DNA from: an uncultured Actinoplanes sp.
GTDB lineage: Bacteria; Actinomycetota; Actinomycetes; Mycobacteriales; Micromonosporaceae
Direction: 5' to 3'
Length of the DNA stretch: 7,188 nucleotides
NCBI GenBank assembly: GCA_934667465.1
Contig: CAKUMG010000277.1
Location: 1 to 7,188, forward strand
Below are positions 1 to 7,067 of the stretch, one piece after another. The translations under genes and the position numbers were made by a program. Every line of letters starts with the position of its first letter. The stretch's first letter is position 1. Under the pieces are notes generated by a model. The model searched no databases and was not told the origin of the DNA. It saw only the letters and a program-made list of their open reading frames with translations.

Positions 1-228
1 TACGAGGTCCGCGTGGTCCATTGCGGCACGTTCCTGCGCGGTCCGGGCTCCATGCGGTGCACAGCGATGGGCGGCGACCGGACCCAGGTGGTCATGCACG
101 AGTGGTTCCACCTCCCCGGCGCCGCGGGCAAGCTGGCCTGGCCGATCGTGTGGCCGGGGTCGAAGCTGAGCATCAAGGGTGCGCTCAAGAAGTTCGGGCG
201 GCTGGTCGAGGAGGGGCGGCTGCCGTAG
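1..228 (+). CDS. SRPBCC-family (polyketide cyclase-like) protein, 3' end only
   Basis: An open frame enters from the left edge and stops at TAG 226-228, leaving 75 C-terminal residues. The visible part has alternating strand-like stretches (YEVRVVHCGTFLRG, SMRCTAM, TQVVMHEWFHL) followed by a basic amphipathic helix ending in LKKFGRLVEEGRLP. That strand-then-long-C-terminal-helix pattern is typical of the START/SRPBCC fold, whose members bind hydrophobic ligands in a deep cavity. The HEWFHLP stretch followed by a helix resembles actinobacterial SRPBCC proteins I know. The ligand cannot be told from this fragment. It lies 36 nt upstream of tag on the same strand, so readthrough is possible, but tag seems to have its own promoter in the gap. 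The family call is moderate because the N-terminal two thirds are outside the window. Confidence 0.6.
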   Translation, partial: YEVRVVHCGTFLRGPGSMRCTAMGGDRTQVVMHEWFHLPGAAGKLAWPIVWPGSKLSIKGALKKFGRLVEEGRLP

Positions 229-251
229 CCGTTCTTGTCGGTGGGTCGGCC

Positions 252-257
252 TACGGT
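252..257 (+). promoter_or_regulatory. Candidate -10 element (TACGGT) for leaderless tag mRNA
   Basis: TACGGT fits the TANNNT actinobacterial -10 pattern and ends 7 nt before the ATG at 265. This spacing would start transcription at or next to the start codon. No purine-rich Shine-Dalgarno lies in front of that ATG, which agrees with a leaderless transcript. No good -35 is present at 17-18 nt, so this is a motif-and-spacing inference. Confidence 0.4.
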
Positions 258-264
258 GGTCGCC

Positions 265-912
265 ATGACCGATGACCTGTCCCCGTTCGGCGCGCCGGCG
301 CCCGGGGTCGCGCCCGAGGACCTGCTCGCCGCGGGCCTCGTGATCGGCGAGGACGGCCGTCCCCGCTGCTTCTGGGGCGGCAGCACGCCCGACTACGTCG
401 CCTATCACGACACCGAGTGGGGCCGGCCGGTCCACGGCGACGATGCGCTCTTCGAGCGGATGTGCCTGGAGGCCTTCCAGTCGGGCCTCTCGTGGATCAC
501 GATCCTGCGCAAACGGCCGGCCTTCCGCGCGGGCTTCGCCGGCTTCGTCATCGACAAGGTCGCCGCGTTCGACGCCACCGACGCCGACCGGCTGATGGCC
601 GACGCCGGCATCGTCCGCAACCGCATGAAGATCGACGCGGCCCTGCACAACGCGCGCGTCGCCGCCGACCTGCCGCAGGGACTGAGTCGACTGCTCTGGT
701 CGTACGCTCCCGCGCCGCGCCCCCGCCCGGCGACCCGCGCCGACGTCCCGGCCACCACCGCGGAGTCCACGGCGCTGGCCAGGGACCTCAAGAAGCGGGG
801 CTTCAAGTTCGTCGGGCCGACCACCGCGTACGCGCTGATGCAGGCCACCGGCATGGTCGACGACCATCTCGCCGGCTGCTTCGTCGAGCCGCTCGGCCCG
901 GCCCACCATTGA
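265..912 (+). CDS. tag: DNA-3-methyladenine glycosylase I (Tag)
   Basis: A 215-aa base-excision-repair enzyme that removes 3-methyladenine from alkylated DNA, leaving an abasic site. It carries the family signatures in order: RCFWG (Cys35), YVAYHDTEWG (His48), MCLEAFQSGLSWITIL (Glu69, Trp77), the basic segment KKRGFKFVGPTTAYALMQA, and DDHLAGC (His201, Cys205). Cys35, His48, His201 and Cys205 match the zinc-snap ligands of E. coli Tag (Cys4, His17, His175, Cys179), and Glu69 matches its base-recognition glutamate (Glu38). Compared with E. coli Tag there is an N-terminal extension of about 31 residues before the first zinc ligand. ATG 265 was chosen over in-frame TTG 235, GTG 241 and GTG 256 because a -10-like TACGGT sits 7 nt upstream and no Shine-Dalgarno supports the others. 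It follows the SRPBCC gene by 36 nt. Identity is secure and the start is fairly secure. Confidence 0.96.
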   Translation: MTDDLSPFGAPAPGVAPEDLLAAGLVIGEDGRPRCFWGGSTPDYVAYHDTEWGRPVHGDDALFERMCLEAFQSGLSWITILRKRPAFRAGFAGFVIDKVAAFDATDADRLMADAGIVRNRMKIDAALHNARVAADLPQGLSRLLWSYAPAPRPRPATRADVPATTAESTALARDLKKRGFKFVGPTTAYALMQATGMVDDHLAGCFVEPLGPAHH

Positions 913-922
913 TCAACCGCGC

Positions 923-952
923 CGGCCACCGTGCCGACCTGCACGGCGGCCG
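923..952 (+). terminator. Possible hairpin terminator after tag
   Basis: An interrupted inverted repeat starts 11 nt after the tag stop. CGGCC (923-927) and CCGTGC (929-934) pair with GCACGG (941-946) and GGCCG (948-952), with one A/C mismatch and a 6-nt loop. There is no T-tract, which is common for actinobacterial terminators but weakens the call. The rest of the gap up to 1050 holds only GC-rich low-complexity sequence. Confidence 0.35.
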
Positions 953-1050
953 CCGCGGCCGCGACCCGTGGCGGGGGCGTCGTGCGGCACGGGACACCCC
1001 GGACCGGGGCAGCGGCCGGGGCTGATCGGGGTCGTGATGTCATAGTGCGC

Positions 1051-1608
1051 ATGGCTCAGTGGGCGGTGACAATTCCGGCGGATCGGTGGGCGACCGAGCG
1101 GTTGTTCCATCACGACACCCTGGCGGTGGCGGGATCGACCGGGGTCCAACCGGCGCCGGGCGACGAGGTGCTGCTGATCGCGGGCGAGGAGACGCCGCTC
1201 GTGGTGGGGCTCGGCATCGTCGCCGGGCAGGAGCGCTCGCGCCGGGGCGCGCACGGCGTCCCCGAGCTCGAGGTGGCGTACACGCGGCGGTCGTTCGACG
1301 ACCCGGTGCCGGCCGAGGGGCTCACGCTGACCGGGGCCGTGACGCCGCTCGACGAGCCGGCGTTCCGGTCGCTCGCGGGCAGGCTCGACGCCGGCCGGGA
1401 CAAGCAGACGTGGCTGGTCAGCCTGGACCTGCCGATCGAGGCGTCGAGCCCGGCCGAGGCGGTCCGCCAGTTCTGGTCCTACGTGCTCGAGCTGGGGCCG
1501 GCAGAGCTGCCGACGTTCGTCTCCCCGTCCGGCGACGAGCTGGCGATGCAGGCGTTCGTGCTGGGCGAGGAAGCGAACCTCGACCCCGAAGAGGACGAGG
1601 ACGACTGA
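1051..1608 (+). CDS. Two-domain protein of unknown function, PUA/EVE-like N-terminus
   Basis: A 185-aa soluble protein with no signal peptide or membrane segment. Residues 1-110 (MAQWAVTIPADRW at the start, then GDEVLLIAGEETPLVVGLGIVAG at about 37-59 and EVAYTRRSFDDPV at about 74-86) follow the order seen in EVE/ASCH/PUA-like barrels: an opening W-hydrophobic strand, a GD-plus-beta-strand segment, then a VVGLG strand. Residues 121-185 (WLVSLDLPIEASSPAEAVRQ onward, GDELAMQAFVLGEE, acidic tail LDPEEDEDD) look like a separate small domain that I recall as stand-alone proteins in actinobacteria. The fold assignments are pattern-based and function is unknown. EVE-like domains bind modified nucleobases, so an RNA or DNA role beside tag is possible but speculative. 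ATG 1051 was chosen because the protein-like sequence begins there; in-frame upstream sequence is low complexity. No Shine-Dalgarno is present. CATAGT at 1041-1046 is -10-like, so the mRNA may be leaderless. Confidence 0.85.
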   Translation: MAQWAVTIPADRWATERLFHHDTLAVAGSTGVQPAPGDEVLLIAGEETPLVVGLGIVAGQERSRRGAHGVPELEVAYTRRSFDDPVPAEGLTLTGAVTPLDEPAFRSLAGRLDAGRDKQTWLVSLDLPIEASSPAEAVRQFWSYVLELGPAELPTFVSPSGDELAMQAFVLGEEANLDPEEDEDD

Positions 1609-1686
1609 GAGCCGCGCAGCGGTGCTCGAGGGCGCCTGAGCGTCCCGAGCCGGCCGGCGTGACCCGTCAAATGCCGGGAACGAGGA

Positions 1687-1718
1687 ACGGGCCCCGGAGC
1701 GAGTGCTCCGGGGCCCGT
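1687..1718. terminator. Bidirectional hairpin terminator between convergent genes
   Basis: A perfect 14-bp stem: 1687-1700 pairs with 1705-1718 around a GAGT tetraloop, the core being GGGCCCCGGAGC. It sits 78 nt past the stop of the upstream plus-strand gene and 29 nt past the stop of the minus-strand trypsin gene. It is therefore placed to end both transcripts. There is no clear T-tract on either side. Confidence 0.85.
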
Positions 1719-1747
1719 CGTGTCCCTGACAGCCCTGCCGGTGGGAA

Positions 1748-2617
<870 letters not shown>

Positions 2618-2640
2618 TCATACCGCCGCGTGGAACCGGG

Positions 2641-3429
2641 TCACCGCCCCTCGAAGGCAGGCTTCTGCTTGTTCACGAACGCCGTGACCGCGTTCCGATG
2701 GTCCCCGGTGGCCCCGCAGATCGCCTGGGCCTGCGCCTCCGCCGCGAGCGCGTCCGACAGCGTCCCCGCCGTGCCGATGGACAGCTCTCGCTTGATCGCG
2801 GCGTAGGCCACCGTCGGACCGGCCGCGAGCCGCGCGGCGAGCTCCTGTGCGGCCGGCAGCACCCGGTCGTCGTCCTCCGTCAGCTGGGTGAGCAGGCCGT
2901 ACTCGTAGCTCTCCCGGGACCGGACCGGCTGGGCCAGCAGCAGCAGCTCCAGCGCGCGGGCGCGGCCCACGATGTGCGGCAGCGACCACGAGATGCCGCT
3001 GTCCCCGGCGAGGCCCACGTTCGCGAAGGCCATCAGGAACGTCGTGGAGGGGCCGCCGACGCGGAAGTCGGCGAGCAGGGCCAGCGACGCGCCCGCCCCG
3101 GCAGCGCTGCCCCTGACCGCCGCGACCACCGGCTTGGGGAGGCTGGCCAGCCGCTGGGCGATCGGGTTGTAGTGCGCCCGCACGGTGTCCAGATCGGTCG
3201 AGCCCTGGTCCAGGGTCTGCGCGTGCTCCCGCAGGTCCTGGCCGACGCAGAACGCCCGGCCCGCGCCCGCCAGCACCACCGCGCGCACCGATCGGTCGGC
3301 TTCGAGCTGGGCGAGCGTGTCCCGCAGCGCCTCCTTGAGGTCCACGTCGAGGGCGTTCATGGCCTCGGGGCGGTTGAGCGTCAGCGTGACGACGGCGTCG
3401 GTGCGGTCGACGAGCAGCGAGTCGGTCAT
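2641..3429 (-). CDS. Crotonase-family enoyl-CoA isomerase/hydratase, PaaG-like
   Basis: A 262-aa crotonase-fold enzyme acting on acyl-CoA thioesters in the cytoplasm. The oxyanion-hole regions are AGRAFCVGQDL (about 56-66) and GSAAGAGASLAL (107-118); family features RPEAMNAL near the start and FVNKQKPAFEGR at the end are present. Both glutamates of enoyl-CoA hydratase are absent (equivalents Ser115 and Phe135), while Asp143 in LAGDSGISW aligns with the catalytic Asp of E. coli PaaG. This favours a ring-1,2-epoxyphenylacetyl-CoA or delta3,delta2-enoyl-CoA isomerase over a hydratase. YNPIAQRLASLPKPV also resembles PaaG. It begins 11 nt after the PaaX-like gene with no Shine-Dalgarno, so translational coupling is likely. 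No other phenylacetate genes are in the window, so the substrate is open. ATG 3429 begins the conserved fold; the long open frame further upstream overlaps the regulator and is spurious. Confidence 0.92.
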   Translation of the reverse strand: MTDSLLVDRTDAVVTLTLNRPEAMNALDVDLKEALRDTLAQLEADRSVRAVVLAGAGRAFCVGQDLREHAQTLDQGSTDLDTVRAHYNPIAQRLASLPKPVVAAVRGSAAGAGASLALLADFRVGGPSTTFLMAFANVGLAGDSGISWSLPHIVGRARALELLLLAQPVRSRESYEYGLLTQLTEDDDRVLPAAQELAARLAAGPTVAYAAIKRELSIGTAGTLSDALAAEAQAQAICGATGDHRNAVTAFVNKQKPAFEGR

Positions 3430-3440
3430 AGCGTCGAGAA

Positions 3441-4238
3441 TTACATACGCGTGCCGCGGGCGGCCGCGACGAGGCAGCGCTCGACGAACCGGTCGGCGCC
3501 CGGACGCAGGCGGCTCGCGTGCCTGTCGAAGAAGGAGGCCGCGGTCGCGCCCGGCCAGCGCGCCGGCAGCAGGGAGGGCGGGAGCAGCGGATCCCGGAAG
3601 AGGAACGCGCGCCAGGCGTGCACCAGCCGGAATCGGGCCGCGTACGCCTCCTCGTCGCCGCTGCGGGCGTTGACCGCCGTGACCAGGGGCCGCTGCTCGG
3701 TCACGAACTCCTCGTAGGCCCGGCCCAGCTCGTCGAGGTTCCAGGCCCGGCCGACCACCTCGGCGGCGCCGGGGGAGCCCGCGGCGTGGGCGGCGCTGAA
3801 CCGCTCGTAGCGCGTCCGGGTCTCGGTGAGGACCGTGTCCACGTCCTCGGCGGCGCGCGGCGCGACCCAGGAGTGCTCGCTGAGCATGCCGTAGCCGAGG
3901 AACGCGAGCCGCTCGCCGTCGCGCCGGGAAAGCGGGGCATGCAGGACTATCAGGTCGAATCTGCCGTCCCAGCCGGCCCGGCCGGTCCGGTAGACCCGGG
4001 CGGCTGCCTCGTCGAGACGGCGCGCCGCTTTCGGTGTGAGTAGATAGCCTGGCCCGGAGACCAATCGGAGCGGGTGGAGCCACCCCTGGCGCACCATGCG
4101 GGAGACCGCGGTGCGCACGGCGGGTGGTGCGATCCCGACCGGCGCCAGCAGCCTGACCAGGGCCGCGACGGGTGCGCGCCCGCCACGGGGGCGCAGATAG
4201 TCCCCGTAGAGGTCGAAGAGTGCGGACCGCGCCTGCAT
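3441..4238 (-). CDS. PaaX-family transcriptional repressor
   Basis: A 265-aa regulator of the PaaX family; characterised members repress phenylacetate degradation genes and release DNA on binding phenylacetyl-CoA. The N-terminal winged helix-turn-helix spans about residues 20-70 (APVAALVRLLAPVGIAPPAV, RTAVSRMVRQGWL, then the wing ending GYLLTPKA). The middle domain has WDGRFDLIVLHAP and LAFLGYGMLSEHSWVAPR (about 90-128), and the C-terminal domain has WNLDELGRAYEEFV and AWRAFLFRDPLLPPSLLPARWPG, all family hallmarks at normal length. ATG 4238 was chosen over the upstream in-frame GTG at 4286 because the helix-turn-helix proteins usually start within about 20 residues of this point and the extra 16 residues would cover the operator-like repeat. 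It is first in an operon with the PaaG-like gene, and the perfect inverted repeat over its promoter suggests autorepression. The true inducer is unknown. Confidence 0.93.
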   Translation of the reverse strand: MQARSALFDLYGDYLRPRGGRAPVAALVRLLAPVGIAPPAVRTAVSRMVRQGWLHPLRLVSGPGYLLTPKAARRLDEAAARVYRTGRAGWDGRFDLIVLHAPLSRRDGERLAFLGYGMLSEHSWVAPRAAEDVDTVLTETRTRYERFSAAHAAGSPGAAEVVGRAWNLDELGRAYEEFVTEQRPLVTAVNARSGDEEAYAARFRLVHAWRAFLFRDPLLPPSLLPARWPGATAASFFDRHASRLRPGADRFVERCLVAAARGTRM

Positions 4239-4248
4239 GACCGCACAT

Positions 4249-4287
4249 TGTGACAGTCCAAAAGGCGATATGCTAGACGCTGTCACA
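4249..4287. promoter_or_regulatory. Inverted-repeat operator over the paaX-like promoter
   Basis: Perfect 8-bp inverted repeat TGTGACAG (4249-4256) and CTGTCACA (4280-4287) separated by 23 nt; arm centres are 31 bp apart, close to three helical turns. Between the arms lie overlapping opposed -10 candidates: TAGCAT on the minus strand (4275-4270), reading toward the regulator, and TATGCT on the plus strand (4269-4274). The left arm ends 11 nt before the regulator's start codon. The geometry suits a dimeric repressor blocking its own promoter. That the PaaX-like protein is the binder is inferred from position. Confidence 0.7.
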
Positions 4288-4378
4288 TCAGCCCGGGCTG
4301 GGTTTGGGTTCGCCGGTGTTCATCAGGGAAAATGTTTGATCGGCACGGTGGGCCACGCCACGTGACTTCTCGGCGGGC

Positions 4379-4392
4379 CCGCAGCGCTGCGG
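4379..4392. repeat. 14-bp perfect palindrome in the DUF3117 upstream region
   Basis: CCGCAGCGCTGCGG is fully self-complementary and lies in the 266-nt non-coding stretch between the regulator start and the DUF3117 start, 112 nt before the latter. It could be a protein-binding site or simply GC-rich chance. Nothing else identifiable is in this stretch apart from the operator and the small inverted repeat at 4446-4467. Confidence 0.4.
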
Positions 4393-4445
4393 TCTCGGGT
4401 CGGTCCAGCGAGGGCGACTCCGCCGGTCGGAAACGAGGTACGGCG

Positions 4446-4467
4446 CACCGTGGGGCTGAGCACGGTG
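4446..4467. repeat. 7-bp inverted repeat upstream of DUF3117
   Basis: CACCGTG (4446-4452) and CACGGTG (4461-4467) are separated by 8 nt and end 37 nt before the DUF3117 start codon. This is where a promoter or 5' leader hairpin would lie. TGTACT at 4466-4471 is a weak -10 candidate overlapping the right arm. The role is unknown. Confidence 0.4.
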
Positions 4468-4504
4468 TACTGATGACCCTGATGTAGGTCTGAGGGGAGA
4501 CAAG

Positions 4505-4672
4505 ATGGCGGCGATGAAGCCGCGGACGGGCGATGGTCCGCTGGAGGTCACCAAGGAGGGGCGCGGCATCGTCATGCGCGTCCCGCTGGAAGGTGGTGGC
4601 CGTCTCGTCGTTGAGATGACTCCGGACGAGGCCAACGCGCTGGGTGACGCGTTGAAGGCGATCGCCGGCTGA
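4505..4672 (+). CDS. DUF3117 family small protein
   Basis: A 55-aa protein starting MAAMKPRTGDGPLEVTKEG and ending ALGDALKAIAG, with the central strands RGIVMRVPLEGGGRLVVEMTPDEA. It matches the small, strongly conserved actinobacterial family DUF3117, which includes Mycobacterium tuberculosis Rv1211 as I remember it. The length is normal and the protein is complete. The pattern suggests a short beta hairpin followed by a helix; there is no signal peptide, metal-binding motif or membrane segment. Its function is unknown. GGGGAG lies 5 nt before the ATG, a good ribosome site. In mycobacteria it follows tag directly, whereas here 3.6 kb of other genes separate them. It has a long upstream region with two inverted repeats and a terminator-like hairpin just after it, so it probably forms its own transcript. 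Confidence 0.95.
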   Translation: MAAMKPRTGDGPLEVTKEGRGIVMRVPLEGGGRLVVEMTPDEANALGDALKAIAG

Positions 4673-4683
4673 CGTTTCACGTG

Positions 4684-4717
4684 GCCCGTCGGTACGGTAC
4701 CTGCCGTACCGGCGGGC
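4684..4717 (+). terminator. Rho-independent-type terminator after DUF3117
   Basis: The hairpin starts 11 nt after the DUF3117 stop. Segment 4684-4697 pairs with 4704-4717 over 14 positions, including one G-T wobble, around a 6-nt loop; the inner core is CGGTACGG/CCGTACCG. It is followed directly by TTT. It ends 31 nt before the pepA start, so it could also act as an attenuator for readthrough into pepA. Confidence 0.8.
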
Positions 4718-4748
4718 TTTCCATGTCTTCCGGAAAGGTCATCCCCCA

Positions 4749-6149
<1,401 letters not shown>

Positions 6150-6167
<18 letters not shown>

Positions 6168-6189
6168 CGGCGTCGCTCACCGCTTGACG
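6150..6189. repeat. 20-bp tandem duplication at the pepA/methyltransferase stop junction
   Basis: GCGTCGCTCACGGCTTGACG (6150-6169) is followed at once by a second copy (6170-6189) differing at one base (6161 G versus 6181 C). The first copy carries the pepA stop (TGA 6165-6167) and the second carries the methyltransferase stop (TCA 6177-6179 on the plus strand). Each copy contains both stop motifs. Confidence 0.9.
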
Positions 6190-6198
6190 GCGGTGAGC
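6175..6198. terminator. Candidate terminator hairpin at the convergent junction
   Basis: GCTCACCGC (6175-6183) pairs perfectly with GCGGTGAGC (6190-6198) around a 6-nt loop. It overlaps the last codons and stop of the methyltransferase and lies 7 nt past the pepA stop. It has no T-tract. It is the only hairpin at this junction that could serve both genes. Confidence 0.45.
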
Positions 6199-6875
6199 AG
6201 GCCGGCGCCGGCCGGGACGAGCGCCGGGATCCACTCCTCCGACTCGCGGATGGCCTTGACCGTCTCGCGGATCGTGATGGTGTCGGGGTCGCGGGCGGAC
6301 GGGTCGCTGATCCGCCCGCCGGCCAGCGCGCCGTTGACGACCAGGATGCCGCCCGGGCGCAGCAGCCGCAGCGCCGCGTCCGCGCACGCGCCGAACTCCG
6401 TGGCGTCGGCGTCGGCGAAGATCAGGTCGTAGACGCCGTCGGCGAGCCGGGGCAGCACGTCGAGGGCCCGGCCGGTGATGATCCGGGTGCGCGACGGGGC
6501 GAAGCCGGCCTCCTGGAAGATCCGGCGGGCGATGCGCTGGTGCTCGTTCTCGACGTCGATGGTCGTCAGGACGCCGTCGGGGCGCATGCCCCGGAGCAGC
6601 CAGACGCCGCTGACGCCGGTGCCGGTGCCGATCTCGACCACGGCCTTGGCGCTGCCCGCCGCGGCGAGCACGCTGAGCACCGATCCGGCGCCGGGGGACA
6701 CCGAGGTCAGGCCGACCTCGAGCGCCAGGCTGCGGGCGGTCTGGAGCACGACGTCCTCGGCGGCATAGGTTTCGGCGAACTGGATCGACTGCGCGCTTTG
6801 GGCGCCGAGCTGGCGCGCTGCGGTGACGATGACGACCTCCCTGCTGTCACGACGTACGGACCGGAACCGGTGCAC
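6177..6875 (-). CDS. Class I SAM-dependent O-methyltransferase
   Basis: About 232 aa from GTG 6875. It has a Rossmann methyltransferase core: motif I AVVEIGTGTGVSG (about 78-90), the acidic strand end TTIDVE (about 104-109), YDLIFADADATEF (149-161), and LLRPGGILVVNGALAGGR with a C-terminal PALVPAGAGLLTAVKR. The order matches the catechol-type O-methyltransferase family and, from memory, mycobacterial Rv1220c, which neighbours sigE. The Lys usually after the DAD acidic cluster is Thr here, as it is not Lys in Rv1220c either. The substrate is unknown. The start is uncertain: GTG 6875 and GTG 6926 lack a ribosome site, while a strong GGGAGG at 6841-6836 precedes ATC/GTC codons where the conserved protein (TAARQLGAQ) begins. 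The gene is convergent with pepA, with a 9-nt gap between stop codons. Confidence 0.9.
   Translation of the reverse strand: MHRFRSVRRDSREVVIVTAARQLGAQSAQSIQFAETYAAEDVVLQTARSLALEVGLTSVSPGAGSVLSVLAAAGSAKAVVEIGTGTGVSGVWLLRGMRPDGVLTTIDVENEHQRIARRIFQEAGFAPSRTRIITGRALDVLPRLADGVYDLIFADADATEFGACADAALRLLRPGGILVVNGALAGGRISDPSARDPDTITIRETVKAIRESEEWIPALVPAGAGLLTAVKR
6836..6841 (-). promoter_or_regulatory. Orphan Shine-Dalgarno inside the methyltransferase 5' end
   Basis: GGGAGG on the minus strand is followed by TCGTC, then ATC (6830-6828) and GTC (6827-6825), in the methyltransferase frame. The spacing is 5 nt to ATC and 8 nt to GTC, ideal for initiation, yet neither is a standard start. It suggests the true start is non-canonical or was lost, or that the site is fortuitous. 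Confidence 0.5.
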
Positions 6876-7054
6876 ATCGGGTATGAGCGTAGAGCGATGC
6901 TGTCCCCGCGCGCATCGGGACTTCACCGGTGGAAACCGGCGAGCGGGGCGCGCGGGAGCCCACTGAGCGGATGACCGCCGCCGATCCGTGTCATTCTGGG
7001 AGCTGCACGGTCCGCGGCGGAACCGAGAACCATCGCGGGAGCCGCACGACGAGT

Positions 7055-7060
7055 GGGAGG
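7055..7060 (+). promoter_or_regulatory. Shine-Dalgarno for the right-edge gene
   Basis: GGGAGG lies 7 nt before GTG 7068, supporting this start. The 141-nt gap between the divergent genes otherwise holds only a weak -10-like CATTCT (6992-6997). Confidence 0.65.
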
Positions 7061-7067
7061 CCCCGAC

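Noticed and set aside
943..970. Clustered GCGGCCGC-type repeats
   Set aside because: GC-rich low-complexity sequence without regular unit or spacing; not an array or attachment site.
997..1009. CCCCGGACCGGGG palindrome
   Set aside because: Short, entirely G/C apart from one A, in a GC-rich gap with similar chance repeats nearby; nothing ties it to a function.
405..1052. Minus-strand frame opposite tag
   Set aside because: Low-complexity shadow frame; the plus strand has a complete Tag protein.
3430..4248. Long in-frame extension upstream of the crotonase on the minus strand
   Set aside because: It overlaps the PaaX-like gene in another frame, is arginine/proline/alanine-rich low-complexity sequence typical of a shadow frame, and has no family signature. 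The crotonase fold starts at 3429.
6200..6213. GGCCGGCGCCGGCC palindrome
   Set aside because: Perfect but explained by PAGAGL codons in the methyltransferase; expected by chance at this GC content.
7019..7024. GGAACC as an ECF sigma -35 element
   Set aside because: No GTT/CGTC-type -10 is found 15-17 nt downstream, where the sequence is GCCGCAC.
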